64,000 nucleotides of DNA. It comes from DATMER01 sp035536935 (GTDB lineage: Bacteria > Acidobacteriota > Thermoanaerobaculia > Multivoradales > UBA5704). Below, one piece after another: positions 38,603-46,234 of the stretch. The notes beneath the pieces are model-generated. The model saw nothing but the letters and a program-made list of their open reading frames with translations, did not search any database and was not told the origin of the DNA. Position numbers and translations under genes: made by a program. Numbering within the stretch: the first letter of the stretch is position 1; each line of letters opens with the position of its first letter. The stretch is from positions 1 to 64,000 of the forward strand of contig DATLNC010000296.1 of NCBI GenBank assembly GCA_035536935.1, written 5' to 3'.

Positions 38603-38875
38603 CCTATCGGCGCCTCGCCCTGGCCTAATCGGGCACGCCGATAGACTTTGGCGAGACGCGATAGGCCATGGCGAGGCGCCGATAGACTTTTCCGGGCGCC
38701 GATAGAGCTTGGCGAGGCGAATATAGGTTATGGCGAGCCGCCGATGGGCAAAGGCGAGCCGCGATAGAGATTGGCGAGGCGCCGATAGGTTACGGCAAGC
38801 CGCCTATAGACTTTTTCGAAGCGCCGACAGGCTATGTCGGGCGCGATAGGTCACACCGTGCTGCCTACGGATTGC
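38603..38875. repeat. Degenerate tandem array, unit about 21 bp
   Basis: About twelve consecutive units of 20-21 bp with consensus near GCCGATAGRCTWTGGCGAGGC fill a 511-base gap without genes (38533-39043). The regular run starts at 38637. A partial unit in inverted orientation (CCTATCGGCGCCTCGCC) stands at 38603-38619. Units differ by substitutions and single-base indels, so no frame stays open. There are no distinct spacers, which rules out CRISPR. The flanks hold no gene. Confidence 0.8.
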
Positions 38876-39016
38876 GCGTACCGCTGATCGGCTACGAGAG
38901 GACGCCAAGGACAAGGCCGACCGCCGGATCTCCCTGTCTTGAAGTCCGTGGTGTCCTTGGAGTCCTTTAAGGGCTTTCCGCCGCCGCCCAAGCCGGCACG
39001 GGCTTTACCTGGGAGC

Positions 39017-39034
39017 GCCGGCATCCCTGCCGGC
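39017..39034. repeat. REP-like hairpin, copy 1
   Basis: Perfect arms GCCGGC separated by ATCCCT, embedded in GGGAGC...TTGTCC. It lies 9 bases beyond the stop of the minus-strand membrane-protein gene, so it could act as its 3' end. The same element with the same flank recurs at 40344-40361, as part of a larger duplication. Confidence 0.6.
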
Positions 39035-39043
39035 TTGTCCGGA

Positions 39044-39610
39044 TCAATCGGCGAAACGCCGGCCACCAGCCCATCCGCTGACGGAGGCGAGCAGGGCCGC
39101 CGCTCCGATGCCTGCCAGCAGGGTGACGGCATCGTCCCACCAGAACAGCTTGGGCCAGGCCACGGCGGCGAGCACGCCGGCCGCGATCCAGACCTCCAGC
39201 CGGGACTGCCGCGGGGGCACGTTCCGGAGCCAGAGCCGCCGGAACAGGAAGTAGGCGACCAGGAGAGCGTGCCCGCTGAGGGGAATCCGGACGCCGAGCC
39301 GGAGACTCGACAGGGCCACGATCAGCGCGATCTGGAGGCCGAGCTCCACCGTCGGGAGGGAGAGGCCGCGGGCCCTCCACAGGTCGAACAGATCGGCCAC
39401 GAGCATCCCCAGCACCGGAAAGGCGAGCAGCATGTACCAGAAGGGCGCCATCTCGGGCAGAGGCGTCGTGATCCGGATGACAGGGACCGGACCCTTGTGC
39501 GCCAGCCAGGCGGCTCCGGCCAGGGTGGTGGCCAGGATGATGGCCAAGCGCACGAGGGCTGACCGGGGCCAAGCGACTACAACGCTCAGCGGCGATTCAG
39601 TCGAGGTCAT
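39044..39610 (-). CDS. Hypothetical multi-pass membrane protein (intact copy)
   Basis: A 188-residue integral membrane protein with about five hydrophobic segments (near 18-36, 52-76, 90-105, 115-125, 140-175). Notable motifs are MAPFWYMLLAFPVLGMLVADLFDLW, shown here in short as FWYMLLAFPVLG, and AYFLFRRLWLRNVPPRQSRLE. I do not recognise a family. Its ATG overlaps the stop of the DUF5615 toxin gene by 4 bases (ATGA), so it is translationally coupled to the DUF433/DUF5615 pair. A decayed paralogue lies about 1.3 kb upstream. Confidence 0.65.
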   Translation of the reverse strand: MTSTESPLSVVVAWPRSALVRLAIILATTLAGAAWLAHKGPVPVIRITTPLPEMAPFWYMLLAFPVLGMLVADLFDLWRARGLSLPTVELGLQIALIVALSSLRLGVRIPLSGHALLVAYFLFRRLWLRNVPPRQSRLEVWIAAGVLAAVAWPKLFWWDDAVTLLAGIGAAALLASVSGWAGGRRFAD

Positions 39611-39972
39611 GGCCCAGGCGGGCGGCGTACGCGCACTTTATTGGGGGTGGCCACGACAAAGCACCTATTCCAGGTGCTCGCGTCGGGCGTAGAGAGCCAG
39701 GCGACGAGATAGTCGGAGATACGCCACTGCTCGGCGTCCGGGAGTCTGACGAGCAAGACGCCTGCATGGCTACCGGCAGCGAAACGTCGCTTGTCCGAGA
39801 AGTCGAGATCCTGCGTGATCAGAAAGCGTTCTTCGAGCTGTGCGGCCGCCCAGACATCGCTGTCAACACGACCGCTCAGGTTCTCTTCTATTACAGTGTG
39901 GACATCATGTCCGAGGGCCGCGAGCCTGACCGCGGCCGAAGCCGCGATGTTCTCGTCGAGCTTGATCCTCAC
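39607..39972 (-). CDS. DUF5615 PIN-like toxin
   Basis: A 121-residue PIN-like protein of the DUF5615 family, expected to be an RNase toxin. It opens with MRIKLDENIA (acidic residue D6), continues LAALGHDVHTV, then FLITQDLDFSD with the second acidic cluster, and GVLLVRLP. It overlaps the upstream DUF433 gene by 4 bases and the downstream membrane-protein gene by 4 bases, giving a tight three-gene unit. Pairing with DUF433 is the usual arrangement for a VapBC-like module. Confidence 0.85.
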   Translation of the reverse strand: MRIKLDENIAASAAVRLAALGHDVHTVIEENLSGRVDSDVWAAAQLEERFLITQDLDFSDKRRFAAGSHAGVLLVRLPDAEQWRISDYLVAWLSTPDASTWNRCFVVATPNKVRVRRPPGP

Positions 39973-40220
39973 GCGACCTTGGTCTCTAGCGGCATGGGGG
40001 AGGGCGCCGGCAGATCCTCACTTGCCGATGCCGCGGCAAACGCGATCACGGCTCGCACATCGTCCTCTGTGAGGCTCGGGAACTCGCGCAGGATCACATC
40101 GACCGGCTCCCCATGCGCGAGGTAGCCGAGGATGACGCGAACGAGCACGCGGGTTCCCCGGATGACCGGCTGGCCAGCGCAGATGGCGGGGTCGCGAACG
40201 ATGCGGTCGTGGTAGTCCAT
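39969..40220 (-). CDS. DUF433 antitoxin
   Basis: An 83-residue DUF433 protein: RIVRDPAICAGQPVIRGTRV, VILGYLAHGEPVDVIL, FPSLTEDDVRAVIAFA. The family is a small winged-helix-like domain that partners with DUF5615 toxins and probably represses their operon. ATG 40220 has a strong ribosome site (AAGGAG, five bases upstream). A TATCAT box about 50 bases upstream could be a -10 element. It is the first gene of the three-gene unit with the toxin and the membrane protein. Confidence 0.87.
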   Translation of the reverse strand: MDYHDRIVRDPAICAGQPVIRGTRVLVRVILGYLAHGEPVDVILREFPSLTEDDVRAVIAFAAASASEDLPAPSPMPLETKVA

Positions 40221-40343
40221 GGTGTCTCCTTGCCAGCCGGTGCCGAAGGCTGCCGGCCGTTCTCCCGCTCTATGATAACGCGAGGAGCACGACTCCCGTG
40301 CCGGGTCGAGAGGTAGAGGAAGAGCCGGGCTTTACCTGGGAGC

Positions 40344-40361
40344 GCCGGCATCCCTGCCGGC
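40344..40361. repeat. REP-like hairpin, copy 2
   Basis: Same arms (GCCGGC) and loop (ATCCCT) as the element at 39017-39034, with a shared flank from GGGCTTTACC to TTGTCC, located just beyond the 3' end of the decayed membrane-protein copy. Confidence 0.6.
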
Positions 40362-40371
40362 TTGTCCGGGA

Positions 40372-40770
40372 TCAATCGGCGGAACGCCGACCACCAGCCC
40401 ATCCGCTGACCGCGGCGAGCAAGGCCGCCGCTCCGATGCCTGCCAGCAGGGTGATGGGATCGTCCCACCAGAACAGCTTGGGCCAGGCCACGGCGGCGAG
40501 CACACCGGCTGCGATCCAGACTTCCAGCCGGGATTGCCGCGGCGGCACGTTTCGGAGCCAGAGCCGCCGGAACAGGAAGTAGGCGACACCCTCCACAGTT
40601 CGAACAGATCGGCCACGAGCATCCCCAGCACCGGAAACGCGAGCGGCATGTACCAGAAGGGTGCCATCTCGGGCAGAGGCGTCGTGATCCGGATGACGGG
40701 GACCGGACCCTTGTGCGCCAGCCAAGCGGCTCTGGGCCAGGGTGGTGGTAAGGATGGCCAACGCGAGCGA
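40372..40770 (-). pseudogene. Decayed duplicate of the membrane-protein gene
   Basis: Nucleotides here match the intact gene at 39044-39610 almost base for base at the 3' end (AYFLFRRLWLRNVPPRQ, LLAGIGAAALLA). They differ by a loss of about 115 bases in the middle and at least one frameshift, so the N-terminal half (MAPFWYMPLAFPVLGMLVADLFELW in part) is in a different frame from the C-terminal half. Homology at the 5' end stops near 40770. It is a dead copy separated from the intact one by the DUF433/DUF5615 genes. Confidence 0.8.
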
Positions 40771-41112
40771 GGACTGGCCCGGGGCGGGTGACTGGCCCGA
40801 AAGCATAGTCTCTGTCATTAATTACATGACATCTAAGCCAATACCAGCAAGCCTGCACAGCGACCTGATCCTATTAAGCGGCAGCCCCCTTGGGGGCGAA
40901 TGTCGCTCTCGGCTTGAGCAGAAGCACACTCAGCCCCCTGACATCTGGTACGATTCGGCCAATGGCTACAGAAGCAGCTCTCCTCCTTCGCTGGCCTATG
41001 TACCGCCGCGAGTTCACGGTTCTCGGATCGACTAACAAAGCGGCGGGGGGAGCTTGCCCACACTACCAGGGGACCGCACATGCCTACAACTAGGGCACTC
41101 TACTAGGATCTC
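40771..41112. other. Left boundary of the low-GC island
   Basis: No gene. Base composition changes here from GC-rich to mixed, with an AT-rich patch at about 40808-40850 that could carry a promoter for the operon beginning at 41113. A short palindrome (GCCCCC-TT-GGGGGC, 40884-40897) stands between. AGGA at 41105-41108 is a close ribosome site for the next gene. Confidence 0.4.
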
Positions 41113-44100
41113 ATGAACTGTCAAGTTTTTCCGCGCGTAGAAGGTATCGCACTTGAGCGTTTCCGTGCACTTGCAAAGCAAGTCATGCAATACCAGCGGG
41201 CAGGGGAATCGGGGAAATTTGAAGACCTACGCCGACGCGAGGTGGACTGGGCGAAGCATCAGGCTGGATTAAATGGCGCTCGCGAAGAATATGAGGCGCT
41301 CGCTCGGGTACTCATCGATTTAGCTAAGTTACGCTGGCGAGTAGAGGAGGATCGCTTCGGTATCGAGTTGCTCGCGCCATACGTAAGCAATGGCTCCAGA
41401 GTCCACATCGGCGACTATAAGGAAATGGTCCGCAATGAGTTAGCCCCACAGCTAGCTGAACAGTTTGCCGACGAGGCGGCTCGGAAGTTCATTCGGCAAA
41501 TGGAGGCGCCGAGAGCATCAACAAAAAAGAAGCCAGTCACCATGCTTATTGCTGATGGTGGCGAACTCCGCGCCCGATTACTAGAAGCTACGGAGGCACA
41601 TGGTGCAGAACGCGTACATGTGCTAGAAGGCGTCGTGCAACCATACCTGCAGCTCGTCGAGCCGGATGGGCGCGACGAATTCACAGGACAGCGACTTTCT
41701 GATGTTTGGCGTTACTTTCGCTACACATGGACGATCCCGGCCACAAACATCCCAGGCCGCCAACTGAATTACCTGGTTCGAGACGCAGCACATCCGCACC
41801 ACGCCATCATCGGTATAGCCGCACTCAGCAACTCACCTCTACAAATGCGTGAACGCGATACTGCGCTTGGCTGGACGCGGGAAGCGTTTACACGGAACGT
41901 TGATACTGCTCTCAGTCAACCCAACGCCTCTGCCACGCTCTCAGAATTCCTCGGCTTCCTTGAACACTGCATAGATCGCGCGCTCGCCGCAGTGGATTGG
42001 AGCAACCTTGTCTCCGAGGCAGAGGTAGTAAATCCAACTGAAGATGTTGTCGCTCGCCTGCGTCGGCGGGCTGGTGATTTTGCCTCGCGGCGTGCCGAAG
42101 CACTGAAGGGTCTTAGCGAAGCTGGGCCACTCGTTGTCGAGGAGCTTGAAGGAACGGGTCCCGGTGAACCGCCAGTTTCCGATGACGTTCTCAGATTGGA
42201 ACAGAAGGTCTTTGGCGACCCGTCGCTTGACAGTGCCCGTCGTGCAATGGTGGCAAAGAAGAGGGCGGCGCTCATTGCCCGCTCCTTGCAAGCCCGTCTC
42301 AGTTTGCGCCGCTGCGCAAGCAGCTTTACGCAGCCAACCACTGCCCTTTCAACACTCGCCCGCGAAGATTTTTCAAGCGCGGTAGCTACTGCACTTGAGG
42401 GCATAAAGCACCTCTGCGTTGGGGCGAACATGCTGGAAATCACAACATGTGGCGCCGTAGCCCCTTACAACAGCCTCCTCGGCGGAAAACTCGTTTCACT
42501 ATTAATGCTTAGTCCAGAGGTCGCAGATGATTACCGTAAGCGGTACGGTTCAGAACCAGCGATTATCAGCTCGATGATGAAGAACTCGCGGGTCGTTCCC
42601 GACACCCGTCTTGTGTTTCTAGGCACTACCAGTCTCTACGCCCATGGTGCGAGCCAATACAATCGACTCCGTTTACCACGCGGCATCATCGCACCGGACC
42701 AAGACGAGATCCGCTTCGAATCCTTGGGATATACCGGAGGATTCGGTACTGTTCAGTTCCCAGATGACACCGCTGCCGCCGTAAGAAAAGTGCTGGAGAA
42801 AGACGAGGGCTTTAGCCATGTAAATAGCATCTTTGGTGAAGGCCGTAGCCCGAAGTTCCGGATGTTACGCTCTGGCCTTAGACTCCTCGGGTTTGATCCG
42901 GAAACCGTCATGCAACATCATCAGCGTCGGCGCATCTACGGCATCCGCCTTTGCCCGCAGGCGGTCGATTTTCTGCTCGGCAAAATCGAATTTTTGCCCA
43001 ATTTTATCGAACGTCCAGAGCAGTTTCGCGATGCCACAAGCCGCATCTCTGCGTTCTGGCGTGAACGCTGGCTTGCGTCGCGCATTGAGCATACACCTAC
43101 TCTTGAAGTACTTCGCAAGACCCCGTCATGGAAACTGAGTGAACGAATCCCGGTTGAGCGCAAACAGCAGACGGACGGTGGCGGCAAACCGCCAGGAGGA
43201 GCACCGCCACGGGACATGAGCGATGCGACCATCGAATTTTGGCGCACTTTTGCACACGCCGGCCCCTCAGTTTGTTCCGACGAACTTTCCACCTCGGACC
43301 TCGATCGATTGAACATTGCGACATCGCTTGAAAACTTTCTTGTCGCGAAGGTGCGCATGGGCTTTAGTCTCGTGCTTACCGGAAATGCGGGTGACGGCAA
43401 GACACATCTTCTGCGTAAGTTGGCTCCAGAGTTACGGGGCGCAGGCGCCGAGGTGGATCTCGATGCCACTGCGCTGATGCGCCGAGGGTCCGTAGAACCT
43501 ATCCTCAATCGGTGGCGCGCTGCTCTAGCTGCGTCGCGCCCCTACTGTCTAGCCGCGAACGAATATCCCCTCTATCTTCTCCGCTTGGAAGTTCGTAAAT
43601 CGAATGCACTAGAATGGGTTGGCTCGCCGCTTCACAAGGTGCTCTCCGAGGTCGAACGGCAATGTAACCAGCGCCTCGCATACGGCGGCGAATCCACCGC
43701 TGAGGACGCTCAGGAGAAGGTGCTAGTAGTAGATCTGAGCCTGCGGAATCCTCTTGCCTCTGAATTCTCTGGTCCAGCGCTCGATAAGATCCTCACTGAG
43801 CCGGCTCTCCAAGGTCTCGCCGCTTCGGGAACGGATACAGACTTCACCTGGAACTTTCGGCACCTCTCTCACCCAATTGTCCGCAGCCGGTTGATTGCGC
43901 TCTTCGACCGCTTGGTCGACCGCGGAGGTCGCTGCACGGTGCGTGAGCTGTGGATTCTACTGGCCCGTCTCCTCTTCAACCACAGGGAAGATATCGTCAG
44001 ACCTGTGCAGAGCCCATCCACTTGGTATTCGGAGCGGCTCTTCGAGACCGACCAACGCTTCGCATTGGTGGCCAAGCTCAAGCAGGACGCTGATCCAGCG

Positions 44101-44877
44101 GGAGTCAGCCATCCGCAATGGGACTTTCGGCTTGAGGACGCAGATGGCACTAAGGCGGAAGATTGGCTAGTGGACGGAAAAGTACCCACTCTCGACCGGC
44201 GCGAACTGGAGACTGCGCGCGGTGTCGCCCACTTCGCCGCACTCAAACGGCGCTTTTACTTCGAGCACCGAAATGGGGATCAAGCCTTTACGCTTGAACC
44301 GGAGGACGCCGTCGACTTCAGCAGATTGCTTGAAAACGCTCGTGAACCCGATGACGTACTCCGTCGCAAGCTCGTTCGTGCGTTGAATATGTGCTTCTGC
44401 CCAATACCTTTTCACGGCTGCGAGGACGCGTTTTGGCTCTGGATTGGTCATCGCTTCCACGAGCAGCCTTCGCGGTGTTTTCTTGCGAACCAGTCCGTCC
44501 ATGCCACCGACTTTCAGATTTGGGTCCCGCGCCTTCCTCGAAGGCTGGCTGGTGCATGGGCGTATCGCCCCGACCACTTGATTCTGGAATACCAACCAAG
44601 TTTACTTCAGAGTCAACTGAGCGTCGGCGAGGAACCCTGCCGGCTCATGATCGATTTCGCTCTTTGGTCGACGCTCCACAAGCTCCGCACTGGCTTCCCT
44701 CGTCATCTCGCCTCCGAGCGCGAGTTGAATCGCGTAGACGCATTTCTCAACAAAATCCTTCGCACGAATCCTCCGCAGGGCCGCGTCTTCGTTGTGTTCA
44801 ACAATGAGAACCGACTCGTAACACGAGTGACGCTGACGAACGATTACAGGCAATACACAGACATAGAGATCTGCTGA
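41113..44877 (+). CDS. DUF4338 (DruA-like) / P-loop NTPase fusion, candidate defence protein
   Basis: A 1254-residue protein with two parts. Residues 1-690 resemble DUF4338, the family of Druantia DruA: GRQLNYLVRDAAHP (from 215), IIGIAALSNSPLQMRERDTALGW, then YNSLLGGKLVSLLMLSPEV (about 450-470) and HHQRRRIYGI (about 602). A Gly/Pro linker (about 683-700) leads to a second part (702-1254) with Walker A GNAGDGKTHL starting at G757 (K763) and no further domain I can name. An internal ATG at 43216 with AGGAGG upstream might allow separate translation of the ATPase, though spacing is long. The NTPase type recalls DptF of phosphorothioation-dependent restriction; that is a weak likeness. Codon use is less GC-biased than in neighbours. 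It is first in a three-gene operon (7-bp gap to the next). Confidence 0.7.
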   Translation: MNCQVFPRVEGIALERFRALAKQVMQYQRAGESGKFEDLRRREVDWAKHQAGLNGAREEYEALARVLIDLAKLRWRVEEDRFGIELLAPYVSNGSRVHIGDYKEMVRNELAPQLAEQFADEAARKFIRQMEAPRASTKKKPVTMLIADGGELRARLLEATEAHGAERVHVLEGVVQPYLQLVEPDGRDEFTGQRLSDVWRYFRYTWTIPATNIPGRQLNYLVRDAAHPHHAIIGIAALSNSPLQMRERDTALGWTREAFTRNVDTALSQPNASATLSEFLGFLEHCIDRALAAVDWSNLVSEAEVVNPTEDVVARLRRRAGDFASRRAEALKGLSEAGPLVVEELEGTGPGEPPVSDDVLRLEQKVFGDPSLDSARRAMVAKKRAALIARSLQARLSLRRCASSFTQPTTALSTLAREDFSSAVATALEGIKHLCVGANMLEITTCGAVAPYNSLLGGKLVSLLMLSPEVADDYRKRYGSEPAIISSMMKNSRVVPDTRLVFLGTTSLYAHGASQYNRLRLPRGIIAPDQDEIRFESLGYTGGFGTVQFPDDTAAAVRKVLEKDEGFSHVNSIFGEGRSPKFRMLRSGLRLLGFDPETVMQHHQRRRIYGIRLCPQAVDFLLGKIEFLPNFIERPEQFRDATSRISAFWRERWLASRIEHTPTLEVLRKTPSWKLSERIPVERKQQTDGGGKPPGGAPPRDMSDATIEFWRTFAHAGPSVCSDELSTSDLDRLNIATSLENFLVAKVRMGFSLVLTGNAGDGKTHLLRKLAPELRGAGAEVDLDATALMRRGSVEPILNRWRAALAASRPYCLAANEYPLYLLRLEVRKSNALEWVGSPLHKVLSEVERQCNQRLAYGGESTAEDAQEKVLVVDLSLRNPLASEFSGPALDKILTEPALQGLAASGTDTDFTWNFRHLSHPIVRSRLIALFDRLVDRGGRCTVRELWILLARLLFNHREDIVRPVQSPSTWYSERLFETDQRFALVAKLKQDADPAGVSHPQWDFRLEDADGTKAEDWLVDGKVPTLDRRELETARGVAHFAALKRRFYFEHRNGDQAFTLEPEDAVDFSRLLENAREPDDVLRRKLVRALNMCFCPIPFHGCEDAFWLWIGHRFHEQPSRCFLANQSVHATDFQIWVPRLPRRLAGAWAYRPDHLILEYQPSLLQSQLSVGEEPCRLMIDFALWSTLHKLRTGFPRHLASERELNRVDAFLNKILRTNPPQGRVFVVFNNENRLVTRVTLTNDYRQYTDIEIC

Positions 44878-44884
44878 AACCACC

Positions 44885-46234
44885 ATGAATAAGCCAACGA
44901 AGCAAAGGATCCACGGCCGGGCCTTCGGTTACGAGCCAGGACGCATGAAGCCTGTGCATTTTGCAACGGGGTACTTCCTAGCCGTAACAGAGAATTGGTA
45001 CCTCCTTGAGTGGCTCAATAAAGGAGCAGTGACTTCCCATGGAAAAGGTCTAAAGGAAGACTATCTTCCTGAAAACCTCATCGAGGCTCTACGGTCGGGA
45101 GAAAGAATTAGCCCTCGCATAGACCGCACGAAGCTGGAAGCGCTTCGCCAGCAGGTACACGCTGCGGCTGATAACGATTCGGCTGTCTTTGCAGCCTTCC
45201 CGCCCTACTCACAATTCGGCAATGATTACACTCTCACCTCCTCTCGTTTCGTGACAAACCACAAGCGTAAGGATGGATTCGCGGGCTATTTCATTGCGCG
45301 AGTTCTAGAGCGTTCCGAGACTGGCCGTAAATTGCGCGAGTTATCGAAACTATGGATAATGCAGAGCTCTGATCCGTTCGAGCGATTTCTCGCGCCTTTA
45401 CTCGATCCCGAGGACCAAGGTAGGCACTGGAAAAACGAATATGACGCGAAATTCGGTGAACTCGAGGATGTGCGGCTTGACGAGGTCAGCGCGCTCATGC
45501 AGGTGCAAACCGAGGCTGTGTCGCAACTCTGCCGAAATCTGGATGATTCTAGCCCGCATCACGCTAAAATTAGGTCACTTATACTCGGTCTATCGTGTTG
45601 GCTTTTCGCGTACCTAATCCGTGGATCGGCATCGCCTGGTGAATCCGCCCCACCGCTGATATTCATGGACTTCCTCGGCCAGCCTGGAACTCGCTGTCGA
45701 GTCCAAAGTCGGGCATCGTTTGCGCGGCACCGAGAGCTGGTCTATCGGAGCTACGAAATGTGGCATCTGGCAGGCCGATTCGAGGGACTCAGTGAAGATT
45801 ACCAACGCTTTACCTCAGCCAAGAAGAGTGGGGAGCTAAAGGACTTTGACTTCAAGTTTCTGGAACAACACTTTTCAGACCTTACTGTACGCATCGGGAT
45901 TGCCCAACCTCGTGCAGCAGTGGTGAAACAAAAGCACTACGAGTGCCAGCCCGATACATTACGCATGCTGCTTGCATCCGTTTTAACCTCGGAGGAGGTA
46001 TTGCCACTCACGGAGCTAGCCCAAAGGCTCAAAGCAACTTGGGGAATTTCGTTCGGTGGTTGCGTGGACGACCACGCAGACTTGCAGGAGGCTGGTCATC
46101 TCGGGCTCGATGAAGATGACGACCTGCGAACCAACCGGAGAGCTCTGGCCGAATTGTTGAAAACAATGAATTTGGCAGTCGAGCCGTCCGATGGCTTAGT
46201 CTTGTGCTCCACTGAAAGCACTTTGCTGCCATGA
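44885..46234 (+). CDS. Unrecognised 449-residue protein of the island operon
   Basis: I do not recognise a family. The protein is soluble, with no signal or membrane segment. A region near 110-160 (SRFVTNHKRKDGFAGYFIARVLE) and a C-terminal block (about 360-449: TLRMLLASVLTSEE, LAQRLKATWGISFGG, GLDEDDDLRTNRRALAELL) look like conserved modules; the latter could be a winged-helix domain. It starts 7 bp after the fusion gene and its stop overlaps the next start by 4 bases (ATGA), so the three proteins are probably made together and may form a complex. Its size and middle position recall DptG of the DptFGH set, which is a size and order argument only. Confidence 0.6.
   Translation: MNKPTKQRIHGRAFGYEPGRMKPVHFATGYFLAVTENWYLLEWLNKGAVTSHGKGLKEDYLPENLIEALRSGERISPRIDRTKLEALRQQVHAAADNDSAVFAAFPPYSQFGNDYTLTSSRFVTNHKRKDGFAGYFIARVLERSETGRKLRELSKLWIMQSSDPFERFLAPLLDPEDQGRHWKNEYDAKFGELEDVRLDEVSALMQVQTEAVSQLCRNLDDSSPHHAKIRSLILGLSCWLFAYLIRGSASPGESAPPLIFMDFLGQPGTRCRVQSRASFARHRELVYRSYEMWHLAGRFEGLSEDYQRFTSAKKSGELKDFDFKFLEQHFSDLTVRIGIAQPRAAVVKQKHYECQPDTLRMLLASVLTSEEVLPLTELAQRLKATWGISFGGCVDDHADLQEAGHLGLDEDDDLRTNRRALAELLKTMNLAVEPSDGLVLCSTESTLLP

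Noticed and set aside
38637..38870. CRISPR array
   Set aside because: Repeats are contiguous and degenerate with no spacers, and there are no cas genes.
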